IMG/VR virus record: IMGVR_UViG_3300034163_000009
Coordinates: 1 to 29,692 of that record
Reading direction: 5' to 3' (one strand)
DNA length: 29,692 bases
Origin: a virus
This document shows, in pieces, positions 1 to 7,062 of the stretch (the first letter of the stretch is position 1; each line of letters starts with the position of its first letter). A program made the position numbers and the translations under genes. The notes under the pieces were generated by a model. The model worked only from the letters and a program-made list of their open reading frames with translations, had not been told where the DNA came from and ran no database searches.

Positions 1-2
1 AC

Positions 3-137
3 TCCGGTAGCGTAGCGCTAATCCAAGGTACGGTGGCCGCCTCTGGTGGAGACTTCAACCTGTCGTCGATCACGATTACTTCCGGTGACAACGTGGCGAT
101 TACAGGCACCCCAACAGTTGCCTGGACTACGACTTAG
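3..137 (+). CDS. C-terminal end of a phage structural protein (5' truncated by window)
   Basis: An open frame runs from the window edge to a TAG at 135-137 and encodes 44 residues rich in Ser, Thr, Gly, Val and Ile, ending in ...PTVAWTTT. The alternating beta-strand pattern (F-N-L-S-S-I-T-I-T-S-G-D-N-V-A-I-T-G) looks like the last strands of an immunoglobulin-like or beta-sandwich capsid or decoration protein. The next gene starts within 13 bases on the same strand, so it belongs to the late structural operon. The start lies outside the window and the exact family is not recognised. Confidence 0.65.
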   Translation, partial: SGSVALIQGTVAASGGDFNLSSITITSGDNVAITGTPTVAWTTT

Positions 138-149
138 AAGGGAATGGGA

Positions 150-488
150 ATGCAGCTACCTGAGGCAGGGGACCTGATCCTCTTCGGGCAGAACAACAGC
201 TCGCTCGTGGACTTCATGATGGCGCTCGTATACCGCGAGCCGACACCGGCGGAGCTATCGGCGGCCTCGATTACAGAGCCTGCCGTTGTCGCGACCGCGA
301 TGTCTAGTAGCACTCCCGGCCTGTTCGCGACCGGTAACCCTGCAACATACCCTGCGCAGAATGCGGTGATCGTGCCTGTCTCGATCATCGTAGCCACGTT
401 CAAGGCGCATGAAGTGCGGCGGAGCCTGCTTACGGCAGCCGTGCCACTAGCCCTGTCGCCCTGGACTGCCAGTCCCGTCGCGCTGTAA
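150..488 (+). CDS. hypothetical structural protein (112 aa)
   Basis: A small protein with an acidic N-terminus (MQLPEAGDLILFGQ) and then a Ser/Ala/Pro-rich, mildly hydrophobic body. ATGs at 144 and 150 are in frame. The Shine-Dalgarno GAAGGGA (137-143) abuts the first ATG but sits six bases before the second, so the start at 150 is preferred. It lies 12 bases after the upstream stop and 17 bases before the next start, in a run of small beta-rich proteins that probably build or decorate the capsid. No catalytic motif or membrane segment is visible. The assignment rests on position and composition, not on recognised homology. Confidence 0.6.
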   Translation: MQLPEAGDLILFGQNNSSLVDFMMALVYREPTPAELSAASITEPAVVATAMSSSTPGLFATGNPATYPAQNAVIVPVSIIVATFKAHEVRRSLLTAAVPLALSPWTASPVAL

Positions 489-505
489 ACTGAAAGGGGA
501 CAGAC

Positions 506-1093
506 ATGTCCTGGACTACCGGCACTCAGACCGAAGCGCTCTCGGCGAACAATGCTGTCGGCACCTCATTCGCGTCGTTCACGACCGCGCAGTACGTCGG
601 CCCTTCAGCCTCAGGGGCTGGTTACCTGCCGGCGAACTTCTTTCTACCGGCGCTCGGCGGGGGTAAGAGTTTGCTTGTCAAGGCATTCGGAGTGCTCGGC
701 ACGACCACAACGCCGAACGTGACTGTCGGTCTATCCGGCAACATCACTCAGGGTATATACAGCGGTGGTACCCCGAACATCTTCGCTACAACCACTGCAA
801 TTGCCGGTCCGGCCTCAGGCTCGAACATGCCGTGGGAGCTTGATGTAATAATTACCTGTGTGACTACAGGTTCTGCGGGAACGTTCTTGGCAGATGGAGC
901 GCTGAAGCTCTATCCAACGACGACTACCGTGCAGAACTTTAGGTGTTCGTCTTCGGCCGCCAACCCGAACACTGTAACGTCGGCAATCTCGACCGAGTCG
1001 GCGATGTACCTGGAACCGTTTGCGGCGTTCTCGGCATCGAGCGCGTCCAACAACATTCAGGTCTACAACATCGCGATCCTCGGCCTGAACTAG
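506..1093 (+). CDS. hypothetical phage structural protein, beta-rich (195 aa)
   Basis: The start is an ATG preceded by GAAAGGGGA at a good distance. The product is low in charge and very rich in Ala, Ser, Thr, Gly and Asn, with repeated short strand-like stretches (SLLVKAFGVLG, NVTVGLSGN, NIQVYNIAILGLN). That composition is typical of virion surface or decoration proteins of actinobacterial phages. It has only two cysteines, no membrane helix and no enzymatic motif. The position between other structural genes supports a capsid fibre, decoration or minor structural role, but the family cannot be named from sequence alone. Confidence 0.65.
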   Translation: MSWTTGTQTEALSANNAVGTSFASFTTAQYVGPSASGAGYLPANFFLPALGGGKSLLVKAFGVLGTTTTPNVTVGLSGNITQGIYSGGTPNIFATTTAIAGPASGSNMPWELDVIITCVTTGSAGTFLADGALKLYPTTTTVQNFRCSSSAANPNTVTSAISTESAMYLEPFAAFSASSASNNIQVYNIAILGLN

Positions 1094-1128
1094 TTATCAC
1101 CGTAGAGGCACTCGATTAGGAGGCAGAA

Positions 1129-1260
1129 ATGCGTAAACTGCCGTTCTCTGAGCAGGCAAATATCAATAATCTCGGAGGTGGTAGTGCAGCTCAGCTTACC
1201 CTCGTTCAAGCGTTGCCTAGCTGTAGGATCTCCCTGCGTGGAATTCAGTGCGAGCGCTGA
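1129..1260 (+). CDS. putative small protein (43 aa)
   Basis: The ATG at 1129 follows a very strong ribosome binding site (TTAGGAGGCAG, 1117-1126), and the frame runs 43 codons to TGA at 1258-1260. The peptide begins MRKLPFSEQANINNLGGGS and ends GIQCER, with no recognised domain. A second ribosome-binding-like GGAGGTG (1174-1180) precedes an overlapping GTG at 1184 in another frame. Either reading could be the real small gene, or the site could be a relic. Confidence comes mainly from the ribosome binding site and from the otherwise empty gap between two structural genes. Confidence 0.4.
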   Translation: MRKLPFSEQANINNLGGGSAAQLTLVQALPSCRISLRGIQCER

Positions 1261-1304
1261 TATTCCCGTAAGTAGAGGCTGAGCTAGCCCGACGGGAGGA
1301 ACGC

Positions 1305-3437
1305 ATGGCCACGCTGACGCGCGTCCAGCACAACAGTGCTAACCTGAGTGCCACCGCCGCTAGCCTCACTGCGACGCTTCCGAATGTCGGAGGTGTCGTT
1401 TCCGGAAACCTCCTTGTCGCTACGATCGTGGTTGGCACGAACGTCGGTACGATCACACCTCCCGCTGGATGGCTCCAAGCCGGACCCACCGAATCAGTCG
1501 CTACGTTCCTTCAGACGCAGATCTTCTATTTGGTCGTCGGGACCGGTGGGGCAACCAGCTTCGTCTTCTCCTGGACTGGTAGTCACTCGTCTGGCTGGAC
1601 GATCGACGAGTGGAACAGCTCTACCGGTTGGCAGTCCAGCCCGGTGGACGGCTCCGCCGGGGCGACGCCCACGACCACCGCGCTCACCTGCGGTTCGCCT
1701 GCGACGACGACTCAGGCGTCTGAACTGTGGTACGGCGTGCTGTCCTGGTCGAACAGTGGACAGACGCTCTCCGGTGTTACCAGCGGCTGGACCACTGGGG
1801 ACACCTCCACGTACAGCGGCAACAATACCAACACTAGCTTCTACCAGATCGCCACCTCTACAGGCACGCCCAGCCTGGCCGCGACACTCAGTGCAGCGCA
1901 GAGTGGCGAAGCCGGCGTAGTCGCTACGTTTAAGCCTAACGTTGGCTCTGCTGACATGCCGCGGATCCTTCCAGGGCCGACGTGGTTGAAAACGTTCAAG
2001 CCTGGAATGCCGAGATCGCGCCCATGGCTATCCAGTTCTGAGAAGACTGTCACTGGCACGTTTAACTTGGTTCTACCGACGATGAACACGTCGCTCGTCG
2101 GGACTATGATTAACCCAGCCGACGTTCCTCAGATTAATCCCGGCTCTACTTGGCTTGGCTACTTTAAGCCTGGTTGGCCGAGACCGCGTCCGTGGCTACC
2201 GAGCGGCCACGGCGGTGATATCGGAGCGTTTGCTGTTGTGCTGCCGACGCCGACTATGGTGCTCACAGGTGCAGTAGGACACCAAGGCACGCTCGCGATT
2301 ACGCTGCCGACGCCGATTATTGGATTGGTGGCATTTAAGGCCGATCGTAGTAGTATCACCCAGATTAATCCAGGACCATCGTGGCTCGGGCACTTCAAGC
2401 CTAGTTTGCCTAGGCAGCGTCCGATACAGCCATATCCGTCTCCCTCGGTCGAGACAGGTTCGCTAGTCATCTCATTGCCGATAGTGTCGATATCACTGTC
2501 GGCCACTATCCAGCATATCGGTACGCTTTCGATAGTGCTGCCCGCGGCGCTATCGTCGCTGACCGCGACTATAGTTAACCCAAGCGATGTTTCGGCTATT
2601 AATCCAGGGCCGACCTGGCTGAATCTATTCAAACCAGGCCTAGTCCGACCGCGGCCGATCCAGCCTCAGTCAGGGTTTGTCGGCGAGTTTGGCACGTTGG
2701 CGATCAACTTGCCAACACTGACGATCACGCTCAACGCGTTTGTGCCGAACGTGAGTGATGTTGGTCAGATCAATCCAGGACCAATGTGGTTGCGTCGATT
2801 CAAGCCTGGCTTGGCTAAGCCTAGGCCGCCGATTACGAGTACCACGGCATTTATTGAATCTGGTTCGCTCGTTCTGATTCTGCCGCCAGGTGTAAACCTT
2901 CAGCTCGAGGCTGGTCCGCTAAATATTGTCTTGCCGACACTAACACCTAGTCTTCAGGGCAAGGATCAGTACGGCCGGCTAAGTATAGTCTTGCGTACGT
3001 TGCTGTTTAACTGGGCTGGAACTACACAGCTGACAGAGCAGGGCGCGCTTAATATTACGCTGCCCCTGACGCTGCTGCATCTGAGTGGTATTAACGGTCG
3101 CGAAACTGGTACACTAAGTATCAAGCTTGTCACTGTCCATATCTTTTCGTTCGGCGTGATAGTACATAACGGGACCTTCTTCATTAACATGACCACCGGT
3201 ATCGGCACGGAGATGCTGACTCGTTATGAGATGTTCGGAGCCGAGACCCGTGGCGAGCTAGCAGCCAAACTACCTGGACCAGAACTAGGACTCGTAGGTA
3301 CTGTGCAGTATACGGGTGCGCAGGTGTCAGGATACCAGCGGGCTAAGAATGTTAGGACGCAGCGGCGACACCAACTTAAGCTAGCACGAGCGCAGGCTGC
3401 AGTAGACAAGCCACCGCGCCAGGGAGAGGACATATAG
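1305..3437 (+). CDS. large repeat-containing structural protein with W-L-x-x-F-K-P modules
   Basis: A 710-residue protein with GGGAGGA before its ATG. Residues about 1-210 form a beta-sandwich-like domain of the type G-N-L-L-V-A...P-A-G-W...F-S-W-T-G...W-T-I-D-E-W seen in phage and bacterial surface proteins. After that come five copies of a ~27-residue module, I-N-P-G-P-T-W-L-x-x-F-K-P-G-x-P-R-P-R-P, with the Trp near residues 227, 283, 360, 438 and 495. They alternate with about a dozen ~17-residue strands of the form G-T-L-x-I-x-L-P-T-x-x-x-x-L-x-G, running to residue ~665. The C-terminus is basic (KNVRTQRRHQLKLARAQ). The stop overlaps the next GTG (TAGTG). Probably a virion fibre, spike or head-surface protein; function is inferred from repeats and location only. 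Confidence 0.7.
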   Translation: MATLTRVQHNSANLSATAASLTATLPNVGGVVSGNLLVATIVVGTNVGTITPPAGWLQAGPTESVATFLQTQIFYLVVGTGGATSFVFSWTGSHSSGWTIDEWNSSTGWQSSPVDGSAGATPTTTALTCGSPATTTQASELWYGVLSWSNSGQTLSGVTSGWTTGDTSTYSGNNTNTSFYQIATSTGTPSLAATLSAAQSGEAGVVATFKPNVGSADMPRILPGPTWLKTFKPGMPRSRPWLSSSEKTVTGTFNLVLPTMNTSLVGTMINPADVPQINPGSTWLGYFKPGWPRPRPWLPSGHGGDIGAFAVVLPTPTMVLTGAVGHQGTLAITLPTPIIGLVAFKADRSSITQINPGPSWLGHFKPSLPRQRPIQPYPSPSVETGSLVISLPIVSISLSATIQHIGTLSIVLPAALSSLTATIVNPSDVSAINPGPTWLNLFKPGLVRPRPIQPQSGFVGEFGTLAINLPTLTITLNAFVPNVSDVGQINPGPMWLRRFKPGLAKPRPPITSTTAFIESGSLVLILPPGVNLQLEAGPLNIVLPTLTPSLQGKDQYGRLSIVLRTLLFNWAGTTQLTEQGALNITLPLTLLHLSGINGRETGTLSIKLVTVHIFSFGVIVHNGTFFINMTTGIGTEMLTRYEMFGAETRGELAAKLPGPELGLVGTVQYTGAQVSGYQRAKNVRTQRRHQLKLARAQAAVDKPPRQGEDI
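1975..2850 (+). repeat. five diverged W-L-x-x-F-K-P coding repeats
   Basis: Within the 710-residue protein, five coding repeats read roughly (I/L)NPG(P/S)xWLxxFKPG(L/M/W)x(R/K)xRP. Trp-to-Trp distances are about 56, 77, 78 and 57 residues, so the longer spacings hold one extra G-T-L-x-I-x-L-P strand unit. The DNA copies have diverged at third positions, so the duplication is old and kept by selection on protein. This is a protein repeat, not a CRISPR or DNA-binding array. Confidence 0.75.
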
Positions 3438-3955
3438 TGGCTAACGCAACCAACACTTGGGCGATGCCGACAGATGTACTAAACATCACCGGTCAGGTTG
3501 TGACTGCAGCACAGGTGCAGCTCGCAGGCTCAATCATTGATCTGTTTACTGGACGGCCGTATTCGTTCAACTGGACGGATCCAAGTTCGCAGACGGTAAT
3601 CGATTACAATTGGTTCGAGAATGTTGGTGCTACGGATTCGTACTACCTGAATCTCGCCGTTGTCTATCAGACGGTCTGGATGGTGCAACAGCCTGACCTG
3701 TACACGAGGCTTGAGCTGGATTCGGTTCAGACGATGCGTTCGCCGATCAAGCTGAACAATGACAACGCGCTAATGATCGGGCCGCTAGCTCGTAAAGCGC
3801 TATCTCGAGTCTCCTGGCTACGCTCTCGTGCCCTGCATGTGAGGAGTCCTTTCGAGGACCTGTACGCTGCGAACTCCGTCAACTTCGGAGAATTTATCTT
3901 TCCTTGGAGTCCGATCGGTGGGTACGGAGGTGCGCCAAGTGGTCCGGATTACTAA
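3437..3955 (+). CDS. putative head-to-tail adaptor protein (172 aa)
   Basis: The GTG start overlaps the preceding TAG by one base (TAGTG), a common coupling arrangement. The protein begins with a helix that includes V-L-N-I-T-G-Q-V-V-T-A-A-Q-V-Q-L-A, followed by I-I-D-L-F-T-G-R-P and then helical stretches ending in a Gly/Pro-rich tail. Adaptor proteins of the HK97 gp6 type start the same way: a short helix with an 'it.....l..A...i..l.gr' pattern, then a helical bundle docking on the portal ring. Order also fits: adaptor, stopper, neck, terminator, tube. Family membership is inferred from this pattern and from position. Confidence 0.55.
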   Translation: MANATNTWAMPTDVLNITGQVVTAAQVQLAGSIIDLFTGRPYSFNWTDPSSQTVIDYNWFENVGATDSYYLNLAVVYQTVWMVQQPDLYTRLELDSVQTMRSPIKLNNDNALMIGPLARKALSRVSWLRSRALHVRSPFEDLYAANSVNFGEFIFPWSPIGGYGGAPSGPDY

Positions 3956-4057
3956 ATTCACACCAACGCGGCGATTCTGGTCGATCGGATGGGCTAGACA
4001 TCAGGGTCACGTCGTCGGAGTCAGCGTAGCTAGTCGTAAGTCTGCTGTCATGATAGA

Positions 4058-4447
4058 TTGGATAGATATGACATGTACGCGATAGCCAATACGACGGTAA
4101 CTATACTGCGCGGTACGATTCCGGATAGTTTCGGCAACATAGTTGATGACCCTGCACCTATCGCAACGCACGTGATCGCGTTCATCAGTCAACCGACTAT
4201 GAGCCCTCTGCGTCCAATCGTTCTAGGTAGCACGATATACGAGCCATCTTCGCCGGATCCAAGTACTGCTCGACTGTCAGCTTGTACGCTACCGTCAGGT
4301 ACGGATGTGCGGAACTCAGATCAGATCTTTGACGAGTTCACTAAGCTGTTGTACGAGGTGTATCAAGTTACGATGCTGGGTAATGCTGGCGCGACACTTG
4401 ACCTGATTTTGACGCTGAAGCGAATAACGACGACCGAGCAGGCTTAG
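4058..4447 (+). CDS. putative head closure (stopper) protein (up to 129 aa)
   Basis: The protein contains T-V-T-I-L-R-G-T-I-P-D-S-F-G-N-I-V-D-D followed by strand-rich sequence (ATHVIAFISQ, GSTIYEPS). This resembles stopper proteins of the SPP1 gp16 type, which close the head after packaging. The start is uncertain. An in-frame TAA at 4037 limits the possibilities to TTG at 4058 or ATG at 4073, and neither has a good ribosome binding site. The 102 bases upstream carry no convincing gene. Neighbours on both sides are head-tail joining genes, which supports the role. Confidence 0.5.
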   Translation: MDRYDMYAIANTTVTILRGTIPDSFGNIVDDPAPIATHVIAFISQPTMSPLRPIVLGSTIYEPSSPDPSTARLSACTLPSGTDVRNSDQIFDEFTKLLYEVYQVTMLGNAGATLDLILTLKRITTTEQA

Positions 4448-4455
4448 AAAGGTAG

Positions 4456-4695
4456 ATGATGACTAATCTGAGTACTGTTATTGCTATTCTCGCGGGTGCA
4501 GTTATCGTGCTAAGCGGGCTAGCAGCCTTGACTCGAGCTATTTGGCGTTCCGCTCAGGACCTACGTGACAATAAGAATGCGACACTAGCAAATACGACCG
4601 CGATTGTGGAACTATCGACTAAGATGGACGGTCGGATTACGTCGCTTGAGGCGCGCATGCTTGAGGTAGAGCGGAAGGAGCGAGGAGAGATTTAA
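4456..4695 (+). CDS. small membrane protein with coiled coil (79 aa)
   Basis: Residues about 6-28 form one hydrophobic helix (VIAILAGAVIVLSGLAALT). It is followed by a charged helical region with heptad character (NTTAIVELSTKMDGRITSLEARMLEVERKE), giving a type I or II membrane-anchored coiled coil. Two tandem ATGs (4456, 4459) follow GAAAGG. The stop TAA overlaps the next ATG (TAATG). Similar short proteins in actinobacterial phages (DUF2746-like) are often found near lysis genes, but here it sits between stopper and HNH genes, so a membrane-tethering or holin-like role is only a guess. Confidence 0.6.
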   Translation: MMTNLSTVIAILAGAVIVLSGLAALTRAIWRSAQDLRDNKNATLANTTAIVELSTKMDGRITSLEARMLEVERKERGEI

Positions 4696-5141
4696 TGAAC
4701 ATGACGCTCGCAGAAGTCATCGCGGCTCACGTGCAGCCGATCACGCACCACTATACGGAGCACTATCCTGAGCATGAAGGCCGTGTGGATGATCCTTGGC
4801 ATGCAGATTTCGAGGAGTTCAAGCGTCGCCGTGTAGCCAATGATACGAGCTACTGCGACTTTGCACATACGTATCGTAGCGACTCTTCGGAATGTGACCT
4901 ATCGACACCGCTGGAAGCGCATCACTCGATTATCGAGTTCGCACTGCAGAATGGTGTCGACATTAAGCTCCTGGAGCAGTTCTATCCAGGTGTTTCAACA
5001 ATGGGAATCGGGAAGTGGATCGATTCCGACCAGAACCTGACGCTGCTCTGTGCTTGGCACCATCGCGGACATGGCGGAGTGCACATCGCAAGCGCGTCGG
5101 ACTGGGAAGCATACCAGTTCGTGAAGGGACTGATCTCGTAG
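4695..5141 (+). CDS. HNH-type endonuclease-like protein (148 aa)
   Basis: The C-terminal half shows a zinc-finger nuclease arrangement. C54 and C67 are candidate zinc ligands; L-E-A-H76-H77 is the first histidine motif; N114 in Q-N-L-T-L-L-C119 is the central Asn; and W-H122-H123-R-G-H-G-G-V-H130 is the last histidine motif. This order (His, Asn, His with Cys pairs) is that of HNH nucleases, which cut DNA and in phages can act in packaging or as mobile or accessory nucleases. The ATG overlaps the upstream TAA and the TAG overlaps the next GTG, so it is co-translated with its neighbours and does not look like a recent free-standing insertion. The exact subfamily is not known. Confidence 0.65.
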   Translation: MNMTLAEVIAAHVQPITHHYTEHYPEHEGRVDDPWHADFEEFKRRRVANDTSYCDFAHTYRSDSSECDLSTPLEAHHSIIEFALQNGVDIKLLEQFYPGVSTMGIGKWIDSDQNLTLLCAWHHRGHGGVHIASASDWEAYQFVKGLIS

Positions 5142-5998
5142 TGTACGCAGGTATCACGCCGACCAAGTTCGGCCGAAACAGGATCGTGGAGCAGCTCGAT
5201 GCGGATCGTGCTCTTTTCCACTCCGACGAGACCCTGAAGGAGGTCAGCTGGACGATCCCGATTCCGGTTCTCGATCAGGAGGACCTGAACGCTCAGGGTA
5301 TCGACACGCAGACCATGATCCCAGGAGCGCCGCGGGTCGACGCACTCGGCTCCTGTACTGCACAGGCTTCGACAGCACACATCGCACAGCTGTCAGCAAC
5401 GGCCGACAAGAACCTCGAGAATCTCGAGATCGGCTTCGGAGGCAAGGTCTGGCGTATGGCTCCGGCTTCGGCTTCAGGTTCGGCGCAGATCAACGAGCAG
5501 TGGGCGATCGTGTTCTACCATGTCGATACCGATCAGACCAAGGTCGCCAACCAGGAATGGCCTCCGACGGACTGCGGCTCGACTGGACAGTACTGTTGCG
5601 AGCTAGCAGTCAAGAGCGGTCTGGCCAAGAACTACATCGTCCCGCATAACGTCCAGGGAGCGCTGCTAGCGCTACAGTCCGGGACGGTCATGCAGGGCTC
5701 ACCCTGGTTCAACTCCTGGTTCCAGCCTGATGCAGATGGTTTCGTCGATGGAGACGGTTCCGTCGATGCGCTCGAGGAGGCTATTCAGTCGGGCATCGCA
5801 GGCGGTCATGAGACTCTCGAGCACGCGATCCTCCAGCTGGCGCAGACGAGTACGGGAGTAGTCGAACTGCAGGACACCATCATCGGGGTGCGCAACTCGT
5901 GGAGCGGCGCGTTCGGTCTCAAGGGCGACTACCTGATTCATGCATCGACGCTGGATCTGCTCAGTTCGCACATCGACTACAAGCAGCTAGTCGTGTAA
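5141..5998 (+). CDS. papain-like (C1 family) cysteine peptidase (285 aa)
   Basis: The GTG start at 5141 overlaps the upstream TAG and gives MYAGITPTKFGRN; a longer open frame upstream lies inside the HNH gene and is not credible. The papain triad is in order: Cys72 in L-G-S-C-T-A-Q-A (compare CGSCWAF), His223 in G-G-H-E-T-L, and Asn252 in V-R-N-S-W-S-G-A-F-G-L-K-G-D-Y (compare NSWG..WG..GY). Between them, S-G-T-V-M-Q-G-S-P-W-F-N-S-W matches the usual strand before the His. No signal peptide or pro-peptide is clear, so it should act in the cytoplasm or in the virion. A role in maturing a structural protein is possible but unproven. Confidence 0.75.
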   Translation: MYAGITPTKFGRNRIVEQLDADRALFHSDETLKEVSWTIPIPVLDQEDLNAQGIDTQTMIPGAPRVDALGSCTAQASTAHIAQLSATADKNLENLEIGFGGKVWRMAPASASGSAQINEQWAIVFYHVDTDQTKVANQEWPPTDCGSTGQYCCELAVKSGLAKNYIVPHNVQGALLALQSGTVMQGSPWFNSWFQPDADGFVDGDGSVDALEEAIQSGIAGGHETLEHAILQLAQTSTGVVELQDTIIGVRNSWSGAFGLKGDYLIHASTLDLLSSHIDYKQLVV

Positions 5999-5999
5999 C

Positions 6000-6173
6000 A
6001 TGAATAAGGTGAAGCTCCTGCTGGAGTGGGTATTCGATCAGTTCATCTACCCGATCTGGCAGGCGATCTTTCCATCGAAGATCGATGGTCACGATCCTGA
6101 CCCAGACAACCCTGGGTTTAGGCGAGATGGGTATCGTGACGCTGAGTCCAGCTCGCCGCGTTCCGACGTTTGA
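6000..6173 (+). CDS. small protein (57 aa)
   Basis: The ATG lies one base after the upstream stop (TAA-C-ATG), suggesting translational coupling because no good ribosome binding site is present. The peptide starts with an amphipathic, aromatic helix (MNKVKLLLEWVFDQFIYPIWQ) and ends in an acidic, Ser/Arg-rich tail (HDPDPDNPGFRRDGY...). That layout suits a small peripheral membrane or protein-binding peptide. It overlaps the start of the following gene in a different frame. No family is recognised. Confidence 0.5.
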   Translation: MNKVKLLLEWVFDQFIYPIWQAIFPSKIDGHDPDPDNPGFRRDGYRDAESSSPRSDV

Positions 6174-6453
6174 AGACCTGGAGCGGGCCGGTGACTATAC
6201 CGGCCCGCATCCGGTCGAGTACCCTGAAGGGGAGCGGCAGTGTGTCTGGTTCTTGCTACCAATACATCAAGGTAAGGATCTGTTCGATCATGCCTCAGAA
6301 GGTAGCGGGGTTCATGGAGTAACTGCTCCTCCCTGGACGTTTCGCGAATGTACTGATGGCTCGTTGGAGATCCGAGCTTCGATAGGCTGTGGTATGCCGC
6401 CTTACTACTGGCATGGTTACTTGGATGAAGGTAACGTCTGGCGTCGAGTGTAG
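6127..6453 (+). CDS. hypothetical protein, DUF6527-like (108 aa)
   Basis: The C-terminal half reads ...PPWTFRECTDGSLEIRAS..., then I-G-C-G..., Y-Y-W-H-G-Y-L-D-E-G-N-V-W. This matches the general layout of a small phage family in which 'W.f.....g.l.i.pSi....C..H..i.dG.v' is conserved; the match is by eye. I chose the ATG at 6127 because the in-frame ATG at 6085 would overlap the 57-residue gene even further; neither has a strong ribosome binding site. Nothing suggests a membrane segment. Function unknown; it ends the first structural block before an intergenic promoter. Confidence 0.55.
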   Translation: MGIVTLSPARRVPTFEDLERAGDYTGPHPVEYPEGERQCVWFLLPIHQGKDLFDHASEGSGVHGVTAPPWTFRECTDGSLEIRASIGCGMPPYYWHGYLDEGNVWRRV

Positions 6454-6512
6454 AAGTCTATTAGTAGCCTTTATTATTTAAGGTGAGTATCTAGTCTTTT
6501 CATTGTGTCCTA

Positions 6513-6521
6513 TGCTATAAT
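6513..6521 (+). promoter_or_regulatory. extended -10 promoter candidate (TGCTATAAT)
   Basis: The 138-base gap 6454-6591 contains TGC-TATAAT, a perfect sigma-70-type -10 hexamer with the TG extension that can compensate for a weak -35. No good TTGACA lies 16-18 bases upstream (only TAGTCT and TTTTCA are near). The gap is AT-richer than its surroundings. A transcript would begin near 6528 and drive the neck and tail genes. Confidence 0.5.
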
Positions 6522-6591
6522 TAGAGTGAGAGCAGAAGAGCTTAGCGGTGGTAGACACTAGGAGCTTGGATGCGCCACAGAACGTCGAGGG

Positions 6592-7062
6592 ATGTGGCAA
6601 GTGCAGGTTTATCTTGATGCGAACGCAATCGGGCATGTAGAGGCTGACATTGAGGAGTTTCTCGATGTGACCCTTGGACCGCTGATCACCGCGGATGCGA
6701 TTCGTTACGCACCGAAGCATACTGGAGCCCTCGCTGCAGGTATCGGCTACTACGCCGACTTGACCAAGCTCATCGTGTTTTCAGCTGCAGACTATACACT
6801 CGATGTCGAATTTGGGCACCGAGTGTTTCATCGCTTTACTGGTGTTGCCGGTCCTGAGATGGTTCTCGAGGAGCCATTTCTGCGACCCGCGCTGTATAAG
6901 TACCGCTCACCGGATGATCCTGACGGGACTCCGCCGCTCATTGCGCCAGGCGTGCAACACACCGGTCGGCCAACAACCCTTGAGTCGTGGATCGCTCGAC
7001 ACTCGGCTTCAGCGCAAGCCACTGCACGCCGCGCTGCGCGTCGACGGAATCCTAATGGCTAA
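6592..7062 (+). CDS. HK97 gp10-like neck/tail completion protein (153-156 aa)
   Basis: The core reads A-D-A-I-R-Y-A-P-K-H-T-G-A-L-A-A-G-I-G-Y-Y, then D-Y-T-L-D-V-E-F-G-H-R and P-F-L-R-P-A-L. This is the signature of the HK97 gp10/minor tail completion family that joins the head connector to the tail: 'aP..TG.L...i', 'y...vEfGt', 'PFlrpA'. The C-terminus is basic (TARRAARRR). The ribosome-binding GAGGG (6587-6591) touches the ATG at 6592 but sits nine bases from the in-frame GTG at 6601, so GTG 6601 may be the true start. It overlaps the next gene by 8 bases. Confidence 0.75.
   Translation: MWQVQVYLDANAIGHVEADIEEFLDVTLGPLITADAIRYAPKHTGALAAGIGYYADLTKLIVFSAADYTLDVEFGHRVFHRFTGVAGPEMVLEEPFLRPALYKYRSPDDPDGTPPLIAPGVQHTGRPTTLESWIARHSASAQATARRAARRRNPNG

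Noticed and set aside
1348-1920. 190-codon open frame on the plus strand overlapping the 710-residue protein
   Set aside because: It is an Arg/Ser/Pro-rich shadow of the repeat protein in another frame, with no ribosome binding site.
1975-2850. Regular repeats considered as a CRISPR-like array
   Set aside because: Repeats are diverged at DNA level and conserved as protein, with no identical direct repeats or spacers.
5015-5140. Extended N-terminus of the papain-like peptidase
   Set aside because: That stretch overlaps the HNH motif region; GTG 5141 overlapping the HNH stop fits the operon pattern.
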